From Lytechinus pictus (lineage: Eukaryota; Echinodermata; Echinoidea; Temnopleuroida; Toxopneustidae), in NCBI RefSeq assembly GCF_037042905.1, contig NC_087261.1:19483117-19547116 (forward strand): a DNA stretch of 64,000 nt, given 5' to 3'. Shown here one piece after another: positions 10,301-20,313 of this stretch (its first letter is position 1; each line of letters begins with the position of its first letter). The position numbers were made by a program, and so were the translations under genes. The notes under the pieces are model-generated. The model ran no database searches. It was not told the DNA's origin and saw only the letters and a program-made list of their open reading frames with translations.

Positions 10301-12515
10301 TCAAGATGGTGGCCATTTTGCAGCATATCTATTGGACAGATTACTTGGGGGAAATGTCAATACCCCAAGATGCCAAATTTCAAAATAATACCTTCGTTAT
10401 AATTATGATACTTGATTTTTTTTAATGATTTTTTCATGGCAGCCATCTTGGATTTCAAGATGGCTGCCATTTTGCAGCTGAGGTATCACGGGCCTAAAAC
10501 ATTTCCCATAGACTTGTGTGTTAAAGAGGCGCTCTAAAAAAAATAAGGATGAAATTCGAGAATTGAATGTTTACTACCTGTCCAGTGGATAGGATACATG
10601 TCTGACATTCCATATCTGACCAGAAAAGGGTACCTCGACCAGCTCATTTTAAAAATAAATCCGCATTTATGAAGACTCCACCTGACAGGGTCATATTCAT
10701 CACTTGAGACAGTAAAATGGCAATACCTCTTCCGCCAGTATAAAAATAGTTCCAAAGTGGTGATATATCTTCCCAATTTGAAAAAAAGAAGTTCAGTAAA
10801 GTTACCCTCCCTAGAATCAGTGTTAGATTATCAATCATATTCATTCATTTTTGTCAATCAGCAATATCAAAATTAAAAATTGAGAATTAAATGGGTTGGC
10901 TCGAATGAATATCTTTGGCCCGTATAACCCTGACTCAGGGGATCAGATCGCTGAGGGCCAGCAATATTTGAAATAAGCTCCCCACACTACTTCTATATGT
11001 CAAAGTGCAATATCGCAGATCATATAAAACTCAACGAAATAATTGCAATATTTCTATGGCAGCCAGCTTCGAATTCAAGATGACGGCCATTTTTCCGCCG
11101 ACCAATTGTCAGATTGCTTGGAGCCAGCAATTTTTTTAATGAACTCACCCAGATACCGATATACTACAAATTTCAGTGGCACATATTATGTAAAATTCAA
11201 GAAAATGAGTTCAATGATTTTTCATGGCGGCCATCTTGGATTTCAAATGGCAGCTGGCCCGATGGTCAAATCGCTTGAGGCCGGCAATATTTGAAATCAG
11301 CGCCCAAAATTAAGCATATATGCCAAATTCAATACCGCAGTTCATATAAAACTCAAGAAAATGATTGCATTATTATATCATGGCGGCCATCTTGAATTTC
11401 AAGATGGCGGCCATTTTGCCGCCAACCAAATGGTCAAATTGCTGGGGGCTGGCAATATTTGAAATCAGTGCCTAAAAATACCCCATCATACCAAATTTCA
11501 GTGTCACATGTCATGTAAAACTCAAGAAAATGACATTAATGATTTCTCATGGCGGCCATCTTGGATTTCAAAATGGCGGCCGACCCGATGGTCAAATTAC
11601 TTGGGACCGGCATTATTTGAAATCATCACGCCGAATTAAGCCTATACGCCAAATTTCAGTGTCACATATCATGTAAAACTCAAGAAAATGACATTTAATG
11701 ATTTTTGATGGCGGCCATCTTGGATTTAAAAATGGCGGCCATTTAGCCGCCGACCAAGTGGTCAAATTGCTGGGGGCAGGCAATATTTGAAATCAGTGCC
11801 TAAAAATACCCCAACATACCAAATTTCAGTGTCACACGTCATGTAAAACTCAAGAAAATGACATTAATGATTTCTCATGGCGGCCATCTTGGATTTAAAA
11901 ATGGTGGCCGACCCGATGGTCAAATCACTTGGGGCCGGCAATATATGAAATCAGCACCCCAAATTAAGCCTATATGCCAAATTTCAATACCGCAGTTCAT
12001 ATAAAACTCGAGAAAATGATTGTAATGATATATCATGGCGGCCATCTTGGATTTCAAGATGGCGGCCATTTTGCCGCCGACCAAACGGTCAAATTGCTGG
12101 GGGCCGGCAATATTTGAAATCAGTGCCTCATAATACCCCTATATGCCAAATTTCAGTGTCACATGTCATGTAAAACTCAGGAAAATGACATTTAATGATT
12201 TTTCATGGCGGCCATCTTGGATTTCAAAATGGTGGCCGACCCGATGGTCAAATCGCTTGGGGCCGGCAATATATGAAATCAGCACCCCAAATTTAGCCTA
12301 TATGCCAAATTTCAATACCGCAGTTCATGTAAAACTCAAGAAAATGACATTTAATGATTTTTGATGGCGGCCATCTTGGATTTAAAAATGGCGGCCATTT
12401 AGCCGCCGACCAAGTGGTCAAATTGCTGGGGGCCGGCAATATTTGAAATCAGTGCCTCATAATACCCCTGTATACCAAATTTCACACTTTCTGCCAGATC
12501 CGAGCATCTTGGCCA
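7338..12515. repeat. Large imperfect palindrome of about 170-bp tandem repeats (AAGATGGCGGC satellite)
   Basis: The left arm (about 7338-9565) and right arm (about 10195-12515) are inverted copies; the outermost landmark is ATCTGGCAGAAAGTGTGAAA with its complement near 12480-12500. Each arm is a tandem array of roughly 165-190-bp units. Each unit holds an AAGATGGCCGCCAT or AAGATGGCGGCCAT box, a TTTTCTTGAGTTTTACATG box, and GATTTCAAATATTGCC. Units near the centre are more diverged. A unique spacer (about 9566-10194) separates the arms. The block lies within the left inverted repeat of the 17.7-kb element and has no counterpart on its right side. No coding potential: ORFs here translate the repeat. 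Confidence 0.85.
10499..10924. mobile_element. Candidate insertion in the right arm of the palindrome
   Basis: The repeat array is interrupted here while the matching left-arm position (near 9225) is not. The insert is bounded by CGGGCCTAAAACATTTC and an approximate inverted form ending TTTGGCCCG. Target duplication and family are unclear. Confidence 0.45.
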
Positions 12516-12769
12516 TTTTTTGTCACATAACCGCTCCACTAATGTGGGAAACCGGTGAAAACATGTTTATTTAAAGTTGAATTAAGAAGACGATTCCAAA
12601 TATTGAGATATTTACATTAATAGCAACCTTACAACCCCCCAAACACTAATAGGTGATTGGAACCCCCATTTTCTTTTTTCAAAATAGTGAATTTGAACGA
12701 TTTATCCCTACCCATTTTCCCTGAGTTCGCTCCTGCAATGCCTAACGAGACGGGTGTTCTTTGAGTGTG

Positions 12770-12777
12770 ACGTCACC
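12770..12777. promoter_or_regulatory. Perfect CRE-like palindrome in the left inverted repeat
   Basis: TGACGTCA within GTGTGACGTCACCGGGGGG. The same string occurs in the right inverted repeat at about 22507-22514. It is the canonical CREB/ATF site; function is inferred only. Confidence 0.4.
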
Positions 12778-12879
12778 GGGGGGGTATTCGGTCCCGGTGT
12801 AGTAAGAGAATAATGACGGCGATATGGCCATTCTAAAGGTTCACTCAAGCGTGACGCGCGCACAAAAGAATATGACGTA

Positions 12880-13345
12880 ATACATTAGCATAACAATGAA
12901 GGGTTGAATAGGGGAAATTAGCATAACAATGGAAGAGTTGAATAGGGATAATTAGCATAACAATGGATGAATAGTCGGGAAAGATGGCCATTGAATAGGG
13001 GGTCGATTAGCATAACAATGGAAGAGTAGTCTGGAAGGATGGCCATTGAATAGGGATCATTAGCATAACAATAGCGAGTGCGGAAAGATCGGATGGCCAT
13101 TGAATAGGGGACATTTAAATAACAATACCGAGTGCGGAAAGATCGGATGGCCATTGAATAGGGGATATTTAAATAACAATAGCGAGTGCGGAAAGATCGG
13201 ATGGCCATTGAATAGGGGATATTTAAATAACAATAGCGAGTGCGGAAAGATCGGATGGCCATTGAATAGGGGATATTTAAATAACAATACCGAGTGCGGA
13301 AAGATCGGATGGCCATTGAATAGGGGATTATTTAAATAACAATGA
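12880..13345. repeat. 54-bp tandem repeats in the left inverted repeat (SOX-POU-like motifs)
   Basis: About eight units of 54 bp. The four outer units carry exact ATTAGCATAACAATG (12884, 12917, 12951 and 13006), one carries ATTAGCATAACAATA (13059), and the inner units read ATTTAAATAACAATA or a close variant. The same array occurs inverted at 21110-21405 and again at 30455-30870. The repeat is open in several frames only because 54 is divisible by three. Confidence 0.85.
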
Positions 13346-13451
13346 GCGCAGTGACGTAGTAATGTTACGTATCTGTTGGAAGGGACGCGCAGTTCCTTTG
13401 GCAACGAATCAACAAACAAAAAAAATGAATGGAAGGATTAAAAGAGTGTAA

Positions 13452-13530
13452 TTGTTGGAAAGTAGATTTTGGGAAAAATACCAATAATGTAGAAATAATA
13501 AAGTGAAAAAAAAAGAAAGGAGAGGAAATT
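13452..13530. repeat. Inner edge of the left inverted repeat, also repeated directly at 17631-17707
   Basis: GGAAAGTAGATTTTGGG followed by an ACAATGT/ATAATGT and AATAATAAAGTGAAAA track. It matches 17631-17707 in direct orientation and about 20985-21010 and 28830-28870 in inverted orientation. Confidence 0.75.
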
Positions 13531-13822
13531 TGTGTGAACGAATAAAGAGGAATTTCCACTTACCTGATCTGAGTATATTCAGGTGAGCATGCATTCACAT
13601 CGGCAAACATATTTCCTTGTCCATATTTACATTGTTGTTTTTAAACAGATTCCATGTCCTCCAAAATTAGTATGACCATATACGCGCATATAGATTGATA
13701 CAGTGTCCATATTTACAATGTTGTACATTCATATATATTGAAAACGGTTAATTAAGCTATCTCATGTTTATAGTCTAATGGAAAATATATACAATATGGT
13801 TCTTTTTGTTCTATTTTCTAAA

Positions 13823-14440
13823 TTAAATCGCCTCCTCCACCTCCTCCATTTCCTCCAACTCATTTTCTGAAGCAGATCCCGCTCCAGAGTCCGGCTCGTC
13901 CTCTTCCTCGTCCACTTCCTCGTACCCGTATGATGGTTCCGTCCACGTACTGTCAGAGCCCGAACTTCCAGAGCCCGAACTTCCAGAGCCCGAACTGTTT
14001 CCTGATTCTCCTAAATATCCGGCATTCAAATGGAATAGGTATTCTCGTTCTTCTTCATCGCTTATTTCGCATTCCCAATCATCAATAGTGTCTTCTTCAT
14101 TTTCATCTTTGTAATTTTGTGGATCATACTGAAAATTTCTTTTTTCCAAGCGGTAAATATCCTCCGTTTTATTTCGTATTTCCGGGAAATATTCTTCAAT
14201 TTTATTTAGTTTCTGTAATATGCCTCCGAACCCTATCCAATATGAATCTTCAGATATTACGAAAGCCCCAACGTTATGGTTCTGTATGATATCTGGATTC
14301 CGAAGCATTGCTTCGGAGAGCCTCCGATATAAATTAGGAATCGGGTCATGACTCTTAGACCTGTTACATGACGAGATTAAATCTGTCAAATCATGCTCCT
14401 CGTAGGCTCTTTCACTCCTTTTTATCTTAACTGCAACCCA
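13823..14440 (-). pseudogene. C-terminal part of an unknown acidic protein, fused in frame to LINE reverse transcriptase
   Basis: On the minus strand an open frame runs from LINE reverse-transcriptase sequence straight into about 205 residues unrelated to reverse transcriptase, starting at V-A-V-K-I-K-R-S-E-R. This part has a mixed region (L-T-D-L-I-S-S-C, Y-W-I-G-F-G-G-I-L), then a long acidic tail with a G-S-S-G-S repeat and E-E-V-D-E-E-E-D, ending at the stop at 13823-13825. The family is not recognised. Its N-terminal half is missing: the LINE sequence replaces it. It sits just inside the left inverted repeat of the 17.7-kb element and reads outward, opposite to the zinc-finger ORF, so it may be one of the element's own genes. 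The fusion ORF may be coincidental. Confidence 0.45.
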
Positions 14441-16504
14441 GACAAGGGTTCCTTTGTCCAGACTATCAAGAACGCTTTCTGTAACATTGAGTAAAGCTGT
14501 CATAGTCGAATGTTTGGGTCGAAATCCCGACTGCTGTGTACAAAGTAGAGAGTGCTTATTCAAATATTCATACACTTGACTGAATACAATCTTCTCTATG
14601 ATTTTAGCGAATACAGACAATATAGAGATGGGTCTATAGTTTCCCATTTCAGTTTTGTCACCACCTTTGAACACAGGTGTGACCCGAGAAATCTTCAATT
14701 GGGGAGGTATTTCACCAGTTCGTAATGAAAGATTTATGATACAATAAAGCGGTTTTACTATGTGGGTTAAAATTGGCTTGATTAGTGATGTTGGTATGTC
14801 ATCAAGTCCCCCCATCTTCTTACAATCAAGATTATTAATTACCTTTTTAATTTCTTCTTCAGTAACTATTTTAAAATCTGAAAGACTTACGTTGTTTGGA
14901 AATACATTATTCGACTCAAAATCACCGTTTCAAGGATTATCTAGAGTTATCTCATTTTGTATGCATTTTCCTATGCTTGAGAAGTAGTGGTTAAAACCCT
15001 CCGAAATTGATGTTTTGTTATGAAGTTCTATACCATCATTTTTTATTTCTACAATTTTAGATCCATTTTTTTTCTGAGGCATAAGATACTTCAAAGATTT
15101 TCATACATTTGTAGATTGACCATTGCTACTACTAATTGAGGTAGAAATATAATCCTTCTTCGCTTTACGGATCTTTGCTGTGACGTCATTTCTCAATCGC
15201 CGATACGATGCCCAATCATGATCTGATTTGGTATGCTTTGCTTTATTTTTTACTTCATTACGTTTACGAATAGTTTGAATTATATCTTCATTAATCCACG
15301 GTGATTCAATCTTCTTTACTCGAGTACGTTTAAGTGGGGCATGCTTATCAATTATACATTTTAATGCATCTTCAAACAAATCATAGGCATCTTTAACATT
15401 CATAGAGTTATAAACTGATTCCCAGGAAATTGATCTTATATCTTCATCGTAACGTGTCATATTAATTTTTCCAATATTCCTTGACAATTTATATTTATGT
15501 GCGTCATCTTTGTGTTGTGATTGTTTACCCCAAATACAACAAATCATATAATGATCACTCAGTGAAATAGGTACAACTTTTACATTTCTTATTTTAGTTT
15601 TGTTATTAGTAAGTATCAAATCTACCAACGTAGAGGTTGTGGCGGTAACCCTTGTCGGTGAGTTTATGACTTGGGCCAATCCCATGGTATCCATTAGTTC
15701 TTGTAGGTGTTTAGTTTGCCAAGAACAACGAGTTGCCAACATGTCACAGTTTATGTCACCGAGAATAACATAATCGTGCTTTAATCTATCTAATTTGAGA
15801 AGTACATTTTCAAATAAATTAAATTTATCAACATTAGAATTAGGGGGTCTATACCACACAACTACAAAGAATGGCTTTACCTTTAACCGTTTGATTTCCA
15901 GTACAATCATTTCCAGATCATATTCAGTTATATCATTCCGCACTGAATAGTTTATGGAACTTTTTATGTATATAGCTATCCCACCACCTGAGCGATTTCT
16001 ATCTTTCCTTATGATGTCGAAATTATCCAAACCAATCTCAGTATCACATATATTCTCGTTTAGGTGTGTCTCACTTAATGTCAATATATCCATGTCAGAT
16101 TTCTTTACAAGTAATCTTATTTCATCTAGATTTTTAGTTAATGAAATACAGTTCAAATGAGCAATTCTCATCCCCTTTTCAAAACGAAATAATTCAATTT
16201 CTGTATCGACATCATTTCCATCTCTTTGATTATTCAACAATGTATTATCCAATGGTTCTGTGTTTTTATCTTCATCAAAAATGTTACCAGGTAGTTCATT
16301 AAAATAACATTTAGGGCAAATCCAGTCCTGTGCACTTAAAAACAAATTCATATTCTCTCGGGAGCATGTAAGATGACACCATTTGGTGCAATTGACACAC
16401 AAAAGTGCATTCTGGTTGTAGTATACGTTTTTACAGCAAATTATACATGGATATGCAATAACCATATAGAGGGATAATTCTAGACATTGTTCCCATTCAC
16501 ACAC
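14441..16504 (-). pseudogene. CR1/Jockey-type LINE ORF2: PHD-like finger, endonuclease, partial reverse transcriptase
   Basis: Reading from 16504 down, residues 20-70 hold a Cys-rich PHD-like finger (C-I-I-C, C-V-N-C, W-C-H-L-T-C, W-I-C-P-K-C). Next is an APE-type endonuclease with S-E-T-H, G-G-G-I-A-I-Y, Y-R-P-P, L-G-D-I-N, L-V-D-L-I-L-T and S-D-H. The reverse transcriptase begins with N-Y-R-P-I-S and Q-S-G-F-R-P-K-H-S-T but stops at 14441, before the catalytic Y-x-D-D box. The frame is constant, interrupted by two in-frame TGA codons (15101-15103 and 14930-14932). Loss of the 3' end is unusual, because target-primed reverse transcription normally truncates the 5' end, so a later deletion or recombination is likely. 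Confidence 0.85.
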
Positions 16505-16509
16505 AAGGC

Positions 16510-17508
16510 TTACAGTTTCTCAATATCGTGTCTAGAATTGATATGAACACGTCTGTTTTCCTTGGTTAGAGCATAGATCTTTCCGTCTTGTGACCAGACT
16601 GACTTAGTGTTATCGTTTTGCAGTGTTTCCCGGTATAACTGAACGCGTTTGTTGGTCAATGACTCCCGTATGAACACCCTCATACCTCGAGCGTGCCTGA
16701 GCTTCGTCCGAGCTTTATACACGGATTGGCGGTCATTGTAGCGGATGAACTTGACAATAATAGCTCTTGGACTGCTTCGTTGCACAGCGTCAGTATAAGT
16801 AGGTCTTTGTTCATGATCCAGGGACGCTTGGTTGTCATGGTTGTCATGGACGCTCAGACGCCGGTGGATCCGATGTGATCTGTCGATTGCCTCGGGGCTG
16901 ATGTTGATTCCCAAGTTTTGATTTATGATTTCAAGAACTTTCGTATCTGTGTTTTCATTAGGTGATTCATTTACTCCCTGTAGTATAAGGCAATTTCTTC
17001 TACTGTATTACTCAGCATCATCATTTGCACTTTCCATTGCTTTTACTGATGTTTTCAGAGTTCTCACCTCTTTCTCAAGCCTCTTTATTTCACTACATTT
17101 CTGATCTAGATCCATGTTTATCGCCTCATACACTTTAGAAGTAATTTTCCTCTCCAAACGTTGCTCAATAACATCATAAATGGCTTCGGAGATAGTGTTA
17201 ATTACCTCATTAGACCTCAATGCCTCAGTTATTTGCTGTTTTATGGCATATTTCAGATCATTGTCCTCCGTAGTTGACTTCTCGCTTGGCTGACCAGCTG
17301 ACGGGACATCAGATTGGCCGTTGACCGGCGCCGTGCGACTCGGGATTGTATCTGACGTGTGGTCGGTAATGTCCAGTTTCGTAGCCATATTCCTAGCTGC
17401 AGTAGGCCTAGGTTCAGGAATGTCCTTTTTACAATCCTTTCTAAGGTTATATTTCCTCCTTGTTGAATTATCACTCCTAGATGCTTTGTCAGATGATTTG
17501 TCAGACAA
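16510..17508 (-). pseudogene. LINE ORF1 with one in-frame stop
   Basis: Two open segments, 17508-17008 and 16914-16510, lie in the same frame and are separated by a TAA at 17008-17010 and a short open stretch. The N-terminal part is Ser/Thr/Lys-rich. A coiled coil follows (I-E-Q-R-L-E-R-K-I through L-E-K-E-V-R-T-L-K-T-S-V-K). After the stop comes an RRM-like segment (N-C-L-I-L-Q-G-V) and a basic C-terminal domain (R-A-I-I-V-K-F, K-A-R-T-K-L-R, V-F-I-R-E-S-L-T). This arrangement is known for RNA-binding ORF1 proteins of LINEs. ORF2 starts six bases downstream, consistent with one bicistronic element. Confidence 0.75.
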
Positions 17509-17630
17509 TATTTCACCTCATTGGGAAAAATACTATCGTGAAAATAACATCAAATACTCTGGTTATCACACTAGTTATCACACACGGTTAGAACTTGACA
17601 TTTAGATAAATACTGCATTGCTGCAAACTT

Positions 17631-17707
17631 TGTTGGAAAGTAGATTTTGGGCAAAATACTAACAATGTATAAATAATAAAGTGAAAAAAATTGGGAGAGG
17701 AAACTTA
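17631..17707. repeat. Direct copy of the inner inverted-repeat edge
   Basis: About 77 bases matching 13452-13530 in the same orientation. The 4.1-kb block holding the LINE and the acidic-protein fragment is therefore bracketed by direct repeats. Confidence 0.75.
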
Positions 17708-18690
17708 TGTATGACATCATCTAAATGATAATGAAGAGGGCCGGGATGTGTATCCCCCACCCCCCGCACATGAAGCAAGCTAGTGAGTGCTTGCATGATC
17801 ATATTCGAACGTAACGATGGGCCTATTGCACAACTTTTGAAAATATTGCATCTTGTTTGTACGTTCGCACAGCAGCTAGTGTCTTCAAGCACATTTGGGC
17901 CCTGTCTTTGAAGAGTTACATGTACGATTGATCCAATCAATCACAACTATGGACGGCGCCAGCAATGTCAACATCTGGTATGCATGTTTGTTCAAAATAT
18001 TGTCTATGATGTAACTATGATGTATTCATTGTTTTCTTGAAAATTTATATATGCTTCTCTTTGTTTACAAAAGATATTGTGCAAATTTCCCATAGAAAAA
18101 AAATATGGTGGATGGATTTCCATAGAGTTACAATTGATTGACTCTTTCTAAGACGGGGCCCTGATAAACAATATTGGGTATTCCCTCAAGCATGACGTCA
18201 ATTATGCCCACTCGATCGGCCGTGCGCAACGATATTACATAACGCTGAATATTACATATGGTAGGGTAATAAAGTGTGTCATTGAATTTTCCAAACAGAT
18301 AACATCGTATACGAACAAAGTTGATTTTGAGCATTAAATCTTGACTTTTTATACTTTCAATGAAGTAGGGGAAGTGATAGGATTTTCCACGCTCATGAAG
18401 CCGATGCATGCTTGATCATTCGTGCATAACACGGTATTGCATGTACAAAATCAATTCGACGTTGCACCATCCAAGAATGCATTGCGTAATCTGAGAAGTA
18501 ATGACGTCATAAATCCTTAGTAAAATCCCAAATATTGCGAATCATCAGTATTGTCATAAATTCCTACATGAGGTCTGTATAACTCTTTAAACCATTGGTA
18601 GTAATAAAATATGTACTCCAATATCAAAGTCATTGGTTGTTCCTTGATTTAAAACAGATTAAACTTTGTCAATTCTATCAATATGATTCA
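17708..18690. other. Non-coding interior of the 17.7-kb element
   Basis: No supported gene. A 93-codon minus-strand ORF (18128-18409) has no recognisable motif and no counterpart in the second copy. Homology with the second copy starts near 18590. Confidence 0.4.
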
Positions 18691-18696
18691 AAGAAG

Positions 18697-18848
18697 TTCG
18701 AATCCTTTTACGGATCTTGGGATTCGTTTAGTGGATTTACGGATCTACGGATTCGTTTAGCGGATTTATACGGAATCGTTGAACGGAATTACGGATTCGT
18801 TTAACGGATCTACGGATTCCATTACGGATCTACGGATTCGTTTATGGA
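18697..18848 (+). repeat. Iteron-like array of ACGGATTCGTTTA upstream of the zinc-finger ORF
   Basis: Repeated TTACGGATCTACGGATTCG and TTTAGCGGATT units over 150 bp, ending 74 bases before the ATG. The second copy has a shorter version (26533-26609), so unit number varies while position is kept. It may be a promoter or origin-like element; function is unknown. Confidence 0.7.
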
Positions 18849-18861
18849 TGTTGACATCATG

Positions 18862-18868
18862 TATAAAG
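18862..18868 (+). promoter_or_regulatory. TATA-like box of the zinc-finger ORF
   Basis: TATAAAG 60 bases upstream of the ATG at 18922. The same box lies 60 bases upstream of the second copy's ATG (26621-26627). Confidence 0.55.
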
Positions 18869-18921
18869 ATACGATTGATAACACTTTGCTTCAATTCTGA
18901 CCTAAACAGCATCGAGTCAAC

Positions 18922-19599
18922 ATGAACGCTCTTGATATGTCCAACCGGCGTTACGCATGTTCCCAATGCAATAGGACCTATAGTCGGAAGTTTGATATGC
19001 AGAGGCATGAACAAAAAGCTCACCCTGATACAGAAGATGAAGGCAAAATTGAATCTTCCGACGCTGAAGAAGGTACAAGTGAGGATGATTACTCCGAACC
19101 ACCCTCTCAAACGGAGGGAGTTGAAGAATCTAGTGATTCAGAAAACGATGGAGAGGATGAATCGTCAATGTCAGAGACAGATAACATGGATGAAATTGAA
19201 GACAACCCTGCTTACCAAGTATGGTTGGAGCAGGCCATGACAGCCACCAAGGACCTGAGAGACGAAAAATATCAGAAATATATTTCAGAGGGAATGGAAG
19301 AAGAAGACGCTAAAGAAAAAGCGCACGTGAAATTACTGTGGGCCGTCAAACGCATCTTTTTCGATCTTTACTCCAAGTTCTTGCAGCAAAACATTAGCCT
19401 AGGAGAAGCTGACGTCAATCACGAGATCGTTTCTGATCTCAAGGAAAGACTAGAAAATGGCATGGAATTCCAGAAAGCCGTACAAAGAGTCTTAGCCAGG
19501 CATGGTCCACAATTTGATGGTTTATTCCAGTTCCAAGATGGAGGTGACGATGACGACGATGATGAAGAAACAGAGAGTGAGGATGGAGTCTACAACTAA
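18922..19599 (+). CDS. C2H2 zinc-finger acidic protein of the 17.7-kb element
   Basis: An intact 225-residue single-exon ORF. One C2H2 finger sits at residues 13-34 (Cys13, Cys16, His29, His34; spacing C-x2-C-x12-H-x4-H). An acidic Ser/Glu-rich region follows (about 38-100), then a predicted helical region with Y-Q-V-W-L-E-Q, K-L-L-W-A-V-K-R-I-F-F-D-L-Y-S-K-F-L and R-V-L-A-R-H, and a C-terminal run of seven Asp before E-D-G-V-Y-N. The family is not recognised. A nucleic-acid-binding regulator is plausible but inferred. Upstream are a TATA-like box and iteron-like repeats; downstream, AATAAA occurs at 19843-19848. A second copy at 26681-27355 keeps the whole reading frame except for one stop codon. 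Confidence 0.7.
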   Translation: MNALDMSNRRYACSQCNRTYSRKFDMQRHEQKAHPDTEDEGKIESSDAEEGTSEDDYSEPPSQTEGVEESSDSENDGEDESSMSETDNMDEIEDNPAYQVWLEQAMTATKDLRDEKYQKYISEGMEEEDAKEKAHVKLLWAVKRIFFDLYSKFLQQNISLGEADVNHEIVSDLKERLENGMEFQKAVQRVLARHGPQFDGLFQFQDGGDDDDDDEETESEDGVYN

Positions 19600-20313
19600 A
19601 GGCACAACACCACCTTGTCAACAAAAATAATCAAAGAACTTGAAAACGCCGTCAACAAAAATGACAGATTGAACTCTATTATTTCTATCGTCAATATTCA
19701 TACCAGCCATAGGCCTATACATGGATTGTGTTACAGCGAAGATATAACAGTTAACAATTATTTTGTCTACACAATACGTACTTCGATTACTTTTACCTTT
19801 GTATCAAAATCTTCTTTGTGTATATGTCTGGACTTAAAATGGAATAAAAATGAATAATAATAACATATAATTGTACAGTGTTCTATGTTATCACCATGTG
19901 CGTGAATGGAGTTGACCTGAAGCTAGTGCCATCTATGTAATACAATTTGTGTGAGTCAGAAAGCCAATAAAGAGAGACGTGTATGCGGGTCAAAATGAAA
20001 ACTATGGAAGTATGAAAGAACTGATTGGAGCGGAGATGCAAAGATTAGTTTCTAACATTCCTCGCTTTGTTCGAAAAATCAAAAGTTTTTTCGACCAAGA
20101 CATCGTTAAGTAGTTTGCTTTCTACCGTTTACCAAAATAACCGATTGGAGTGAAGATACAAAGATTAGTTCATGCATTCCTCGCTTTGTTAGAAAATCAA
20201 AGGTTGTTTTCGACCATGACATCTTGAATGGTTCGTTTTCTTTCATCTATTATAATATAGATGATAGAGGGAGAAGAGTATGGGGGAAGATCCAAAATTA
20301 AGAGGAAAAATCG
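19600..20313. other. 3' flank of the zinc-finger ORF and degenerate upstream part of the next ORF
   Basis: Contains AATAAA signals (19843, 19967) and two repeats of a CCGATTGGAG...AAGAT segment with CATTCCTCGCTTTGTT (near 20030 and 20140). Relative to the second copy, about 370 bases are missing just after TATAATATAGAT near 20255. That removes the N-terminal coding part of the next ORF. Confidence 0.6.

Noticed and set aside
7338-12515. CRISPR-like or phage-like repeat array
   Set aside because: Units are long, diverged and inverted around a centre, in clearly eukaryotic DNA with no cas genes.
12918-13419. ORFs with 18-residue repeats (MAIRSFRTRYCYLN)
   Set aside because: The 54-bp repeat is divisible by three, so any frame that lacks a stop in one unit stays open. 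No start, splice or homology support.
18128-18409. 93-codon minus-strand ORF inside the 17.7-kb element
   Set aside because: Considered as the missing N-terminal half of the acidic protein, but it has stops at both sides, no motif and no counterpart in the second copy.
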